A DNA stretch of 64,000 bases from Luzula sylvatica (lineage: Eukaryota; Streptophyta; Magnoliopsida; Poales; Juncaceae). A program made the position numbers and the translations under genes. The DNA lies in NCBI GenBank assembly GCA_946800325.1, contig CAMPEJ010000007.1, positions 186,001 to 250,000 on the forward strand. Direction: 5' to 3'. Positions 38,801 to 54,200 of this stretch are shown here, piece by piece. Position 1 is the first letter of the stretch; every line of letters starts with the position of its first letter. The notes below the pieces were generated by a model that saw only the letters and a list, made by a program, of their open reading frames with translations, was not told where the DNA came from and ran no database searches.

Positions 38801-40600
38801 GTTTATGCTTTGGGGAGTTCAAATAACGTATTTTGAGATCATTTGAATCGTATCTTTTACTACATAACATTTTACCAAAATTTACAAACACTAAGAAAGT
38901 TTGTTTTTCGATTCAAAACAATCTGTTTATGCTTTGGGGAGTTCAAATAACGTATTTTGAGATCATTTGATTCGTATCTTTTACCACATAACATTTCACC
39001 AAAATTTACAAACACTAAGAAAGTTTGTTTTTCGATTCAAAACAATCTGTTTATGCTTTGGTGAGTTGAAATAACTTATTTTGAGATCATTTGAATCGTA
39101 TCTTTTACCACATAACATTTCACCAAACTTTACAAACACTAAGAAAGTTTGTTTTTCGATTCAAAACAATCTGTTTATGCTTTGGGGAGTTCAAATAACG
39201 TATTTTGAGATCATTTGAATCGTATCTTTTAATACATAACATTTCACCAAAATTTACAAACACTAAGAAAGTTTGTTTTTCGATTCAAAACAATCTGTTT
39301 ATGCTTTGGGGAGTTCAAATAACGTATTTTGAGATCATTTGAATCGTATCTTTTACCACATAACATTTCACCAAAATTTACAAACACTGAGAAAGTTTGA
39401 TTTTCGATTCAAAACAATCTGTTTATGCTTTGGGGAGTTCAAATAACGTATTTTGAGATCATTTGAATCGTATCTTTTACTACATAACATTTCACCAAAA
39501 TTTACAAACACTAAGAAAGTTTGTTTTTCGATTCAAAACAATTTGTTTATGCTTTGGGGAGTTCAAATAACGTATTTTGAGATCATTCGAATCGTATCTT
39601 TTACCACATAACATTTCACCAAAATTTACAAACACTAAGAAAGTCTGTTTTTCGATTCAAAACAATCTGTTTGTGCTTTGGGGAGTTCAAATAACGTATT
39701 TTGAGATCATTGGAATCGTATCTTTTACTACATAACATTTCACCAAAATTTACAAACACTAAGAAAGTTTGTTTTTCGATTCAAAACAATCTGTTTATGC
39801 TTTGGGGAGTTCAAATAACGTATTTTGAGATCATTTGAATCGTATCTTTTACCACATAACATTTCACCAAAATTTACAAACACTAAGAAAGTTTGTTTTT
39901 CGATTCAAAACAATCTGTTTATGCTTTGGGGAGTTCAAATAACGTATTTTGAGATCATTTGAATCGTATCTTTTACCACATAACATTTCACAAAAATTTA
40001 CAAACACTAAGAAAGTTTAATTTTCGATTCAAAACAATCTGTTTATGCTTTGGGGAGTTCAAATAACGTATTTTGAGATCATTTGAATCGTATCTTTTAC
40101 TACATAACATTTCACCAAAATTTACAAACACTAAGAAATTTTGATTTTCGATTCAAAACAATTTGTTTATGCTTTGGGGAGTTCAAATAACATATTTGTA
40201 GATCATTCGAATCGTATCTTTTACCACATAGCATTTCACCAAAATTTACAAACACTAAGAAAGTTTGTTTTTCGATTCAAAACAATATGTTTATGTTTTG
40301 GGGAGTTCAAATAACGTATTTTGAGATCATTTGAATCGTATCTTTTACCACATAACATTTCACCAAAATTTACAAACACTAAGAAAGTTTGTTTTTCGAT
40401 TCAAAACAATCTGTTTATGCTTTGGGGAGTCAAATAACGTATATTGAGATCATTCGAATCGTACCTTTTACCACATAACATTTCACCAAAATTTACAAAC
40501 ACTAAGAAAGTTTGTTTTTCGATTCAAAACAATCTGTTTATGCTTTGGGGAGTTCAAATAACGTATTTTGAGATCATTTGAATCGTATCTTTTACTACAT

Positions 40601-40830
40601 AACATTTCACCAAAATTTACAAACACTAAGAAAGTTTGTTTTTCGATTCAAAACAATCTGTTTATGCTTTGGGATCATTTGACCAAAATTTCACCAACAT
40701 TTCACAAAAATTCACAAAAATTTACAAACGCTAAGAAAGTTTGTTTTTCGATTCAAAATAAATTTGTTTATGCTTTGGGGAGTTCAAATGACGTATTTTG
40801 AGATCATTTGAATCGTATCTTGTACCACAT
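40601..40830 (+). repeat. Rearranged monomer pair, copy 3
   Basis: Same rearrangement, 4,941 bp after copy 2. It carries one visible substitution, CACAAAAATTC in place of CACCAAAATTC near 40704. The corresponding places after 33887 and 45381 have ordinary units, so the pair marks only some copies. Confidence 0.87.
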
Positions 40831-43800
40831 AACATTTCACCAAAATTTACAAACACTACGAAAGTTTGTTTTTCGATTCAAAACAATCTGTTTATGCTTT
40901 GGGGAGTTCAAATAACGTATTTTGAGATCATTTGAATCGTATCTTTTACCACATAACATTTCACCAAAATTTACAAACACTAAGAAAGTTTGTTTTTCGA
41001 TTCAAAACAATCTGTTTATGCTTTGGGGAGTTCAAATAACGTATTTTGAGATCATTTGAATCGTATCTGTTACCACATAACATTTTACCAAAATTTACAA
41101 ACACTAAGAAAGTTTGTTTTTCGATTCAAAACAATATGTTTATGCTTTGGGGAGTTCAAATAACGTATTTTGAGATCATTTGAATCGTATCTTGTACCAC
41201 ATAACATTTCACCAAAATTTACAAACACTAAGAAAGTTTGTTTTTCGATTCAAAACAATCTGTTTATGCTTTGGGGAGTTCAAATAACGTATTTTGAGAT
41301 CATTTGAATCGTATCTTTTACTACATAACATTTCACCAAAATTTACAAACACTAAGAAAGTTTGTTTTTCGATTCAAAACAATCTGTTTATGCTTTGGGG
41401 ATCTGAAATAACATATTTTGAGATCATTGGAATCGTATCTTTTACTACATAACATTTCACCAAAATTTACAAACACTAAGAAAGTTTGTTGTTCAATTCA
41501 AAACAATCTTTTTATGCTTTGGGGAGTTCAAATAACTTATTTTGAGATCATTGGAATCGTATCTTTTACCACATAACATTTCACAAAAATTTACAAACAC
41601 TAAGAAAGTTTGTTTTTCGATTCAAAACAATCTGTTTATGCTTTGGTGAGTTCAAATAACTTATTTTGAGATCATTTGAATCGTATCTTTTACCACATAA
41701 CATTTCATCAAACTTTACAAACACTAAGAAAGTTTGTTTTTCGATTCAAAACAATCTGTTTATGCTTTGGGGAGTTCAAATAACGTATTTTGAGATCATT
41801 TGAATCGTATCTTTTAATACATAACATTTCACCAAAATTTACAGACACTAAGAAAGTTTGTTTTTCGATTCAAAACAATCTGTTTATGCTTTGGGGAGTT
41901 CAAATAACGTATTTTGAGATCATTTGAATCGTATCTTTTACCACATAACATTTCACCAAAATTTACAAACACTGAGAAAGTTTGATTTTCGATTCAAAAC
42001 AATCTGTTTATGCTTTGGGGAGTTCAAATAACGTATTTTGAGATCATTTGAATCGTATCTTTTACTACATAACATTTCACCAAAATTTACAAACACTAAG
42101 AAAGTTTGTTTTTCGATTCAAAACAATTTGTTTATGCTTTGGGGAGTTCAAATAACGTATTTTGAGATCATTCGAATCGTATCTTTTACCACATAACATT
42201 TCACCAAAATTTACAAACACTAAGAAAGTTTGTTTTTCGATTCAAAACAATCTGTTTGTGCTTTGGGGAGTTCAAATAACGTATTTTGAGATCATTGGAA
42301 TCGTATCTTTTACTACATAACATTTCACCAAAATTTACAAACACTAAGAAAGTTTGTTTTTCGATTCAAAACAATCTGTTTATGCTTTGGGGAGTTCAAA
42401 TAACGTATTTTGAGATCATTTGAATCGTATCTTTTACCACATAACATTTCACCAAAATTTACAAACACTAAGAAAGTTTGTTTTTCGATTCAAAACAATC
42501 TGTTTATGCTTTGGGGAGTTCAAATAACGTATTTTGAGATCATATGAATCGTATCTTTTACCACATAACATTTCACAAAAATTTACAAACACTAAGAAAG
42601 TTTAATTTTCGATTCAAAACAATCTGTTTATGCTTTGGGGAGTTCAAATAACGTATTTTGAGATCATTTGAATCGTATCTTTTACTACATAACATTTCAC
42701 CAAAATTTACAAACACTAAGAAATTTTGTTTTTCGATTCAAAACAATTTGTTTATGCTTTGGGGAGTTCAAATAACATATTTGTAGATCATTCGAATCGT
42801 ATCTTTTACCACATAGCATTTCACCAAAATTTACAAACACTAAGAAAGTTTGTTTTTCGATTCAAAACAATCTGTTTATGTTTTGGGGAGTTCAAATAAC
42901 GTATTTTGAGATCATTTGAATCGTATCTTTTACCACATAACATTTCACCAAAATTTACAAACACTAAGAAAGTTTGTTTTTCGATTCAAAACATTCTGTT
43001 TATGCTTTGGGGAGTTCAAATAACGTATATTGAGATCATTCGAATCGTACCTTTTACCACATAACATTTCACCAAAATTTACAAACACTAAGAAAGTTTG
43101 TTTTTCGATTCAAAACAATCTGTTTATGCTTTGGGGAGTTCAAATAATGTATTTTGAGATCATTTGAATCGTATCTTTTACTACATAACATTTCACCAAA
43201 ATTTACAAACACTAAGAAAGTTTGTTTTTCGATTCAAAACAATCTGTTTATGCTTTGGGGAGTTCAAATAACGTATTTTGAGATCATTTGATTCGTATCT
43301 TTTACCACATAACATTTCACCAAAATTTACAAACACTAAGAAAGTTTGTTTTTCGATTCAAAACAATCTGTTTATGCTTTGGGGAGTTCAAATAACGTAT
43401 TTTGAGATCATTCGAATCGTATCTTTTACCACATAACATTTTACCAAAATTTACAAACACTAAGAAAGTTTGTTTTTCGATTCAAAACAATCTGTTTATG
43501 CTTTGGGGAGTTCAAATAACGTATTTTGAGATCATTGGAATCGTATCTTTTACCACATAACATTTCACCAAAATTTACAAACACTAAGAAAGTTTGTTTT
43601 TTGATTCAAAACAATTTGTTTATGCTTTGGGGAGTTAAAATAACGTATTTTGAGATCATTCGAATCGTATCTTTTACCACATAACTTTTCACCAAAATTT
43701 ACAAACGCTAAGAAAGTTTGTTTTTCGATTCAAAACAATCTGTTTATGCTTTGGGGAGTTCAAATAACGTATTTTGAGATCATTTGAATCGTATCTTTTA

Positions 43801-46800
43801 CTACATAACATTTTACCAAAATTTACAAACACTAAGAAAGTTTGTTTTTCGATTCAAAACAATCTGTTTATGCTTTGGGGAGTTCAAATAACGTATTTTG
43901 AGATCATTTGATTCGTATCTTTTACCACATAACATTTCACCAAAATTTACAAACACTAAGAAAGTTTGTTTTTCGATTCAAAACAATCTGTTTATGCTTT
44001 GGTGAGTTGAAATAACTTATTTTGAGATCATTTGAATCGTATCTTTTACCACATAACATTTCACCAAACTTTACAAACACTAAGAAAGTTTGTTTTTCGA
44101 TTCAAAACAATCTGTTTATGCTTTGGGGAGTTCAAATAACGTATTTTGAGATCATTTGAATCGTATCTTTTAATACATAACATTTCACCAAAATTTACAA
44201 ACACTAAGAAAGTTTGTTTTTCGATTCAAAACAATCTGTTTATGCTTTGGGGAGTTCAAATAACGTATTTTGAGATCATTTGAATCGTATCTTTTACCAC
44301 ATAACATTTCACCAAAATTTACAAACACTGAGAAAGTTTGATTTTCGATTCAAAACAATCTGTTTATGCTTTGGGGAGTTCAAATAACGTATTTTGAGAT
44401 CATTTGAATCGTATCTTTTACTACATAACATTTCACCAAAATTTACAAACACTAAGAAAGTTTGTTTTTCGATTCAAAACAATTTGTTTATGCTTTGGGG
44501 AGTTCAAATAACGTATTTTGAGATCATTCGAATCGTATCTTTTACCACATAACATTTCACCAAAATTTACAAACACTAAGAAAGTCTGTTTTTCGATTCA
44601 AAACAATCTGTTTGTGCTTTGGGGAGTTCAAATAACGTATTTTGAGATCATTGGAATCGTATCTTTTACTACATAACATTTCACCAAAATTTACAAACAC
44701 TAAGAAAGTTTGTTTTTCGATTCAAAACAATCTGTTTATGCTTTGGGGAGTTCAAATAACGTATTTTGAGATCATTTGAATCGTATCTTTTACCACATAA
44801 CATTTCACCAAAATTTACAAACACTAAGAAAGTTTGTTTTTCGATTCAAAACAATCTGTTTATGCTTTGGGGAGTTCAAATAACGTATTTTGAGATCATT
44901 TGAATCGTATCTTTTACCACATAACATTTCACAAAAATTTACAAACACTAAGAAAGTTTAATTTTCGATTCAAAACAATCTGTTTATGCTTTGGGGAGTT
45001 CAAATAACGTATTTTGAGATCATTTGAATCGTATCTTTTACTACATAACATTTCACCAAAATTTACAAACACTAAGAAATTTTGATTTTCGATTCAAAAC
45101 AATTTGTTTATGCTTTGGGGAGTTCAAATAACATATTTGTAGATCATTCGAATCGTATCTTTTACCACATAGCATTTCACCAAAATTTACAAACACTAAG
45201 AAAGTTTGTTTTTCGATTCAAAACAATCTGTTTATGTTTTGGGGAGTTCAAATAACGTATTTTGAGATCATTTGAATCGTATCTTTTACCACATAACATT
45301 TCACCAAAATTTACAAACACTAAGAAAGTTTGTTTTTCGATTCAAAACAATCTGTTTATGCTTTGGGGAGTCAAATAACGTATATTGAGATCATTCGAAT
45401 CGTACCTTTTACCACATAACATTTTCACCAAAATTTACAAACACTAAGAAAGTTTGTTTTTCGATTCAAAACAATCTGTTTATGCTTTGGGGAGTTCAAA
45501 TAACGTATTTTGAGATCATTTGAATCGTATCTTTTACTACATAACATTTCACCAAAATTTACAAACACTAAGAAAGTTTGTTTTTCGATTCAAAACAATC
45601 TGTTTATGCTTTGGGGAGTTCAAATAACGTATTTTGAGATCATTTGATTCGTATCTTTTACCACATAACATTTCACCAAAATTTACAAACACTAAGAAAG
45701 TTTGTTTTTCGATTCAAAACAATCTGTTTATGCTTTGGGGAGTTCAAATAACGTATTTTGAGATCATTCGAATCGTATCTTTTACCACATAACATTTTAC
45801 CAAAATTTACAAACACTAAGAAAGTTTGTTTTTCGATTCAAAACAATCTGTTTATGCTTTGGGGAGTTCAAATAACGTATTTTGAGATCATTGGAATTGT
45901 ATCTTTTACCACATAACATTTCACCAAAATTTACAAACACTAAGAAAGTTTGTTTTTCGATTCAAAACAATTTGTTTATGCTTTGGGGAGTTCAAATAAC
46001 GTATTTTGAGATCATTCGAATCGTATCTTTTACCACATAACTTTTCACCAAAATTTACAAACGCTAAGAAAGTTTGTTTTTCGATTCAAAACAATCTGTT
46101 TATGCTTTGGGGAGTTCAAATAACGTATTTTGAGATCATTTGAATCGTATCTTTTACTACATAACATTTCACCAAAATTTACAAACACTAAGAAAGTTTG
46201 TTTTTCGATTCAAAACAATCTGTTTATGCTTTGGGGAGTTCAAATAACGTATTTTGAGATCATTTGATTCGTATCTTTTACCACATAACATTTCACCAAA
46301 ATTTACAAACACTAAGAAAGTTTGTTTTTCGATTCAAAACAATCTGTTTATGCTTTGGGGAGTTCAAATAACGTATTTTGAGATCATTCGAATCGTATCT
46401 TTTACCACATAACATTTTACCAAAATTTACAAACACTAAGAAAGTTTGTTTTTCGATTCAAAACAATCTGTTTATGCTTTGGGGAGTTCAAATAACGTAT
46501 TTTGAGATCATTTATATCGTATCTTTTAATACATAACATTTCACCAAAATTTACAAACACTAAGAAAGTTTGTTTTTCGATTCAAAACAATCTGTTTATG
46601 CTTTGGGGAGTTCAAATAACGTATTTTGAGATCATTTGAATCGTATCTTTTACCACATAACATTTCACCAAAATTTACAAACACTGAGAAAGTTTGATTT
46701 TCGATTCAAAACAATCTGTTTATGCTTTGGGGAGTTCAAATAACGTATTTTGAGATCATTTGAATCGTATCTTTTACTACATAACATTTCACCAAAATTT

Positions 46801-47523
46801 ACAAACACTAAGAAAGTTTGTTTTTCGATTCAAAACAATTTGTTTATGCTTTGGGGAGTTCAAATAACGTATTTTGAGATCATTCGAATCGTATCTTTTA
46901 CCACATAACATTTCACCAAAATTTACAAACACTAAGAAAGTTTGTTTTTCGATTCAAAACAATCTGTTTGTGCTTTGGGGAGTTCAAATAACGTATTTTG
47001 AGATCATTGGAATCGTATCTTTTACTACATAACATTTCACCAAAATTTACAAACACTAAGAAAGTTTGTTTTTCGATTCAAAACAATCTGTTTATGCTTT
47101 GGGGAGTTCAAATAACGTATTTTGAGATCATTTGAATCGTATCTTTTACCACATAACATTTCACCAAAATTTACAAACACTAAGAAAGTTTGTTTTTCGA
47201 TTCAAAAAAATCTGTTTATGCTTTGGGGAGTTCAAATAACGTATTTTGAGATCATTTGAATCGTATCTTTTACCACATAACATTTCACAAAAATTTACAA
47301 ACACTAAGAAAGTTTAATTTTCGATTCAAAACAATATGTTTATGCTTTGGGGAGTTCAAACTTATTTTGAGATTATTTGAATCGTATCTTTTACCACATA
47401 ACATTTCACCAAAATTTACAAACACTAAGAAAGTTTGTTTTTCGATTCAAAACAATCTGTTTATGCTTTGGGGAGTTCAAATAACGTATTTTGAGATCAT
47501 TTGAATCGTATCTTTTACCACGT

Positions 47524-47895
47524 AACATTTCACCAAAATTTACAAACACTGAGAAAGTTTGATTTTCGATTCAAAACAATTTGTTTATGCTTTGGGGAGT
47601 TCAAATAACGTATTTTGAGATCATTTGAATCGTATCTTTTTCCAGATAATTTTTCACCAAAATTTACAAACACTAAGAAAGTTTGTTTTTCGATTCAAAA
47701 CAATCTGTTTATGCTTTGGGGAGTTCAAATAACGTATTTTGAGATCATTGGAATCGTATCTTTTTCCAGATAATTTTTCACCAAAATTTACAAACACTAA
47801 GAAAGTTTGTTTTTCGATTCAAAACAATCTGTTTATGCTTTGGGGAGTTCAAATAACTTATTTTTAGATCATTCGAATCGTATCTTTTACCACAT
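47524..47895 (+). repeat. TCCAGATAA three-monomer cassette, copy 1
   Basis: Three units in fixed order: one entered through CCACGTAAC, with GTTTGATTTT and CAATTTG; then two entered through TTTTTCCAGATAATTTTTC, the second ending AACTTATTTTTAGATC. The TCCAGATAA form replaces ACCACATAACA. It was not seen outside this domain. Confidence 0.82.
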
Positions 47896-47899
47896 AACA

Positions 47900-49740
47900 T
47901 TTCACCAAAATTTACAAACACTAAGAAAGTTTGTTTTTCGATTCAAAACAATCTGTTTATGCTTTGGGGAGTTCAAATAACGTATTTTGAGATCATTGGA
48001 ATCGTATCTTTTACTACATAACATTTCACCAAAATTTACAAACACTAAGAAAGTTTGTTTTTCGATTCAAAACAATCTGTTTATGCTTTGGGGAGTTCAA
48101 ATAACTTATTTTGAGATTATTTGAATCGTATCTTTTACCACATAACATTTCACAAAAATTTACAAACACTAAGAAAGTTTGTTTTTCGATTCAAAACAAT
48201 CTGTTTATGCTTTGGGGAGTTCAAATAACTTATTTTGAGATCATTTGAATCGTATCTTTTACCACATAACATTTCACCAAACTTTACAAACACTAAGAAG
48301 GTTTGTTTTTCGATTCAAAACAATCTGTTTATGCTTTGGGGAGTTGAAATAACTTATTTTGAGATTATTTGAATCGTATCTTTTACCACATAACATTTCA
48401 CCAAAATTTACAAACACTAAGAAAGTTTGTTTTTCGATTCAAAACAATCTGTTTATGCTTTGGGGAGTTCAAATAACGGATTTTGAGATCATTTGAATCG
48501 TATCTTTTACCACATAACATTTCACCAAAATTTACAAACACTAAGAAAGTTTGTTTTTCGATTCAAAACAATCTGTTTATGCTTTGGGGAGTTCAAATAA
48601 CGTATTTTGAGATCATTTGAATCGTATCTTTTACCACATAACATTTCACCAAAATTTACAAACACTAAGAAAGTTTGTTTTTCGATTCAAAACAATCTGT
48701 TTATGCTTTGGGGAGTTCAAATAACGTATTTTGAGATTATTTGAATCGTATCTTTTACCACATAACATTTCACCAAAATTTACAAACACTAAGAAAGTTT
48801 GTTTTTCGATTCAAAACAATCTGTTTATGCTTTGGGGAGTTCAAATAACGTATTTTGAGATCATTTGAATCGTATCTTTTACCACATAACATTTCACCAA
48901 AATTTACAAACACTGAGAAAGTTTTATTTTCGATTCAAAACAATCTGTTTATGCTTTGGGGAGTTCAAATAACATATTTTTAGATCATTCGAATCGTATC
49001 TTTTACCACATAACATTTCACCAAAATTTACACACACTAAGAAAGTTTGTTTTTCGATTCAAAACAATCTGTTTATGCTTTGGGGAGTTCAAATAACTTA
49101 TTTTGAGATCATTCGAATCGTATCTTTTACCACATAACATTTCACCAAAATTTACAAACACTAAGAAAGTTTGTTTTTCGATTCAAAACAATCTGTTTAT
49201 GCTTTGGGGAGTTCAAATAACGTATTTTGAGATCATTGGAATCGTATCTTTTACTACATAACATTTCACCAAAATTTACAAACACTAAGAAAGTTTGTTT
49301 TTCGATTCAAAACAATCTGTTTATGCTTTGGGGAGTTCAAATAACTTATTTTGAGATTATTTGAATCGTATCTTTTACCACATAACATTTCACAAAAATT
49401 TACAAACACTAAGAAAGTTTGTTTTTCGATTCAAAACAATCTGTTTATGCTTTGGGGAGTTCAAATAACTTATTTTGAGATCATTTGAATCGTATCTTTT
49501 ACCACATAACATTTCACCAAACTTTACAAACACTAAGAAGGTTTGTTTTTCGATTCAAAACAATCTGTTTATGCTTTGGGGAGTTGAAATAACTTATTTT
49601 GAGATTATTTGAATCGTATCTTTTACCACATAACATTTCACCAAAATTTACAAACACTAAGAAAGTTTGTTTTTCGATTCAAAACAATCTGTTTATGCTT
49701 TGGGGAGTTCAAATAACGTATTTTGAGATCATTTGAATCG
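47900..49740 (+). repeat. 10-monomer duplication (1,240-bp offset)
   Basis: About 47900-48500 matches 49140-49740 at an offset of 1,240 bp. Both hold CATTGG with ACTACAT, GATTATTTG, CACAAAAATTT, CAAACTTTAC followed by CTAAGAAGG (about 48291 and 49531), and GAGTTGAAATAAC. Minor differences are GGATTTT near 48479 and CACGTAAC near 49751. Confidence 0.72.
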
Positions 49741-49755
49741 TATCTTTTACCACGT

Positions 49756-50127
49756 AACATTTCACCAAAATTTACAAACACTGAGAAAGTTTGATTTTCG
49801 ATTCAAAACAATTTGTTTATGCTTTGGGGAGTTCAAATAACGTATTTTGAGATCATTTGAATCGTATCTTTTTCCAGATAATTTTTCACCAAAATTTACA
49901 AACACTAAGAAAGTTTGTTTTTCGATTCAAAACAATCTGTTTATGCTTTGGGGAGTTCAAATAACGTATTTTGAGATCATTGGAATCGTATCTTTTTCCA
50001 GATAATTTTTCACCAAAATTTACAAACACTAAGAAAGTTTGTTTTTCGATTCAAAACAATCTGTTTATGCTTTGGGGAGTTCAAATAACTTATTTTTAGA
50101 TCATTCGAATCGTATCTTTTACCACAT
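49756..50127 (+). repeat. TCCAGATAA three-monomer cassette, copy 2
   Basis: Same ordered trio as at 47524, 2,232 bp (18 units) later. The two flanking units that follow carry CACACACTAAG with GTTTGATTTT. Confidence 0.82.
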
Positions 50128-50871
50128 AACATTTCACCAAAATTTACACACACTAAGAAAGTTTGATTTTCGATTCAAAACAATCTGTTTATGCTTTGGG
50201 GAGTTCAAATAACGTATTTTGAGATCATTGGAATCGTATCTTTTACCACATAACATTTCACCAAAATTTACAAACACTAAGAAAGTTTGTTTTTCGATTC
50301 AAAACAATCTGTTTATGCTTTGGGGAGTTCAAATAACTTATTTTGAGATCATTCGAATCGTATCTTTTACCACATAACATTTCACCAAAATTTACAAACA
50401 CTAAGAAAGTTTGTTTTTCGATTCAAAACAATCTGTTTATGCTTTGGGGAGTTCAAATAACGTATTTTGAGATCATTTGAATCGTATCTTTTACCACATA
50501 ACATTTCACCAAAATTTACAAACACTGAGAAAGTTTGATTTTCGATTCAAAACAATCTGTTTATGCTTTGGGGAGTTCAAATAACATATTTTTAGATCAT
50601 TCGAATCGTATCTTTTACCACATAACATTTCACCAAACTTTACAAACACTAAGAAAGTTTGTTTTTCGATTCAAAACAATCTGTTTATGCTTTGGGGAGT
50701 TCAAATAACTTATTTTGAGATTATTTGAATCGTATCTTTTACCACATAACATTTCACCAAAATTTACAAACACTAAGAAAGTTTGTTTTTCGATTCAAAA
50801 CAATCTGTTTATGCTTTGGGGAGTTCAAATAACGTATTTTGAGATCATTTGAATCGTATCTTTTACCACGT

Positions 50872-51243
50872 AACATTTCACCAAAATTTACAAACACTGA
50901 GAAAGTTTGATTTTCGATTCAAAACAATTTGTTTATGCTTTGGGGAGTTCAAATAACGTATTTTGAGATCATTTGAATCGTATCTTTTTCCAGATAATTT
51001 TTCACCAAAATTTACAAACACTAAGAAAGTTTGTTTTTCGATTCAAAACAATCTGTTTATGCTTTGGGGAGTTCAAATAACGTATTTTGAGATCATTTGA
51101 ATCGTATCTTTTTCCAGATAATTTTTCACCAAAATTTACAAACACTAAGAAAGTTTGTTTTTCGATTCAAAACAATCTGTTTATGCTTTGGGGAGTTCAA
51201 ATAACTTATTTTTAGATCATTCGAATCGTATCTTTTACCACAT
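50872..51243 (+). repeat. TCCAGATAA three-monomer cassette, copy 3
   Basis: Same trio, 1,116 bp (nine units) after copy 2 and the closest spacing seen. It lies at the left edge of the 6,324-bp duplication. Confidence 0.82.
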
Positions 51244-54200
51244 AACATTTCACCAAAATTTACACACACTAAGAAAGTTTGATTTTCGATTCAAAACAAT
51301 CTGTTTATGCTTTGGGGAGTTCAAATAACGTATTTTGAGATCAATCGAATCGTATCTTTTACTACATAACATTTCACCAAAATTTACAAACACTAAGAAA
51401 GTTTGTTTTTCGATTCAAAACAATCTGTTTATGCTTTGGGGAGTTCAAATAACTTATTTTCAGATCATTTGAATCGTATCTTTTACTACATAACATTTCA
51501 CCAAACTTTACAAACACTAAGAAAGTTTGTTTTTCGATTCAAAACAATCTGTTTATGCTTTGGGGAGTTCAAATAACGTATTTTGAGATCATTTGAATCG
51601 TATCTTTTACCACATAACATTTCACCAAAATTTACAAACACTAAGAAAGTTTGTTTTTCGATTCAAAACAATCTGTTTATGCTTTGGGGAGTTCAAATAA
51701 CGTATTTTGAGATCATTTGAATCGTATCTTTTACTACATAACATTTCACCAAAATTTACAAACACTAAGAAAGTTTATTTTTCGATTCAAAACAATTTGT
51801 TTATGCTTTGGGGAGTTCAAATAACGTATTTTGAGATCATTCGAATCGTATCTTTTACCACATAACATTTCACCAAAATTTACAAACACTGAGAAAGTTT
51901 GATTTTCGATTCAAACCAATCTGTTTATGCTTTGGGGAGTTCAAATAACATATTTTTAGATCATTCGAATCGTATCTTTTACCACATAACATTTCACCAA
52001 AATTTACAAACACTGAGAAAGTTTGTTTTTCGATTCAAAACAATCTGTTTATGCTTTGGGGAGTTCAAATAACGTATTTTGAGATCATTTGAATCGTATC
52101 TTTTACCACATAACATTTCACCAAAATTTACAAACACTAAGAAAGTTTGATTTTCGATTCAAAACAATCTGTTTATGCTTTGGGGAGTTCAAATAACGTA
52201 TTTTGAGATCATTTGAATCGTATCTTTTACTACATAACATTTCACCAAAATTTACAAACACTAAGAAAGTTTGTTTTTCGATTCAAAACAATCTGTTTAT
52301 GCTTTGGGGAGTTCAAATAACTTATTTTCAGATCATTTGAATCGTATCTTTTACCACATAACATTTCACCAATCTTTACAAACACTAAGAAAGTTTGTTT
52401 TTCGATTCAAAACAATCTGTTTATGCTCTGGGGAGTTCAAATAACGTATTTTGAGATTATTTGAATCGTATCTTTTACCACATAACATTTCACCAAAATT
52501 TACAAACACTAAGAAAGTTTGTTTTTCGATTCAAAACAATCTGTTTATGCTTTGGGGAGTTCAAATAACGTATTTTGAGATCATTTGAATCGTATCTTTT
52601 ACCACATAACATTTCACCAAAATTTACAAACACTGAGAAAGTTTGTTTTTCGATTCAAAACAATCTGTTTATGCTTTGGGGAGTTCAAATAACGTATTTT
52701 GAGATCATTCGAATCGTATCTTTTACCACATAACATTTTACCAAAATTTATAAACACTGAGAAAGTTTGTTTTTCGATTCAAAACAATCTGTTTATGCTT
52801 TGGGGAGTTCAAATAACGTATTTTGAGATCATTCGAATCGTATCTTTTACCACATAACATTTCACCAAAATTTACAAACACTGAGAAAGTTTGATTTTCG
52901 ATTCAAAACAATTTGTTTATGCTTTGGGGAGTTCAAATAACGTATTTTGAGATTATTCGAATCGTATCTTTTACCACATAACATTTCACCAAAATTTACA
53001 AACACTAAGAAAGTTTGTTTTTCGATTCAAAACAATCTGTTTATGCTTTGGGGAGTTCAAATAACGTATTTTGAGATCATTTGAATCGTATCTTTTACCA
53101 CATAACATTTCACCAAAATTTACAAACACTGAGAAAGTTTGATTTTCGATTCAAAACAATCTGTTTAGGCTTTGGGGAGTTCAAATAACATATTTTTAGA
53201 TCATTCGAATCGTATCTTTTACCACATAACATTTCACCAAAATTTACACACACTAAGAAAGTTTGTTTTTCGATTCAAAACAATCTGTTTATGCTTTGGG
53301 GAGTTCAAATAACGTATTTTGAGATCATTTGAATCGTATCTTTTACCACATAACATTTCACCAAAATTTACAAACACTGAGAAAGTTTGATTTTCGATTC
53401 AAAACAATCTGTTTATGCTTTGGGGAGTTCAAATAACGTATTTTGAGATCATTTGAATCGTATCTTTTACTACATAACATTTCACCAAAATTTACAAACA
53501 CTAAGAAAGTTTGTTTTTCGATTCAAAACAATCTGTTTATGCTTTGGGGAGTTCAAATAACTTATTTTCAGATCATTTGAATCGTATCTTTTACCACATA
53601 ACATTTCACCAAACTTTACAAACACTAAGAAAGTTTGTTTTTCGATTCAAAACAATCTGTTTATGCTTTGGGGAGTTCAAATAACGTATTTTGAGATTAT
53701 TTGAATCGTATCTTTTACCACATAACATTTCACCAAAATTTACAAACACTAAGAAAGTTTGTTTTTCGATTCAAAACAATCTGTTTATGCTTTGGGGAGT
53801 TCAAATAACGTATTTTGAGATCATTTGAATCGTATCTTTTACCACATAACATTTCACCAAAATTTACAAACACTGAGAAAGTTTGATTTTCGATTCAAAA
53901 CAATCTGTTTATGCTTTGGGGAGTTCAAATAACATATTTTTAGATCATTCGAATCGTATCTTTTACCACATAACATTTCACCAAAATTTACACACACTAA
54001 GAAAGTTTGTTTTTCGATTCAAAACAATCTGTTTATGCTTTGGGGAGTTCAAATAACTTATTTTGAGATCATTCGAATCGTATCTTTTACCACATAACAT
54101 TTCACCAAAATTTACAAACACTAAGAAAGTTTGTTTTTCGATTCAAAACAATCTGTTTATGCTTTGGGGAGTTCAAATAACGTATTTTGAGATCATTGGA

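Larger units (their letters stand above)
24760..45380 (+). repeat. Compound 4,941-bp higher-order repeat
   Basis: TATATTG markers fall at 26591, 28946, 31532, 33887, 35499, 38085, 40440, 43026 and 45381. The steps alternate 2,586 and 2,355 bp, summing to 4,941 bp (40 units less 19 bp). The exception is one step of 1,612 bp at 33887-35499, an added 13 units. Other markers follow the period, for example TTTGGTGAG at about 25210 and 30151, GTTGTTCG with CAATCTTTTT, and GGATCTG. The two halves are diverged versions of the same 19-21-unit block, so this is a dimer of higher-order repeats. The sequence after 45381 matches 33887 onward to about 45885 (offset 11,494 bp, two periods plus 1,612), including the extra-T unit. 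Confidence 0.85.
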
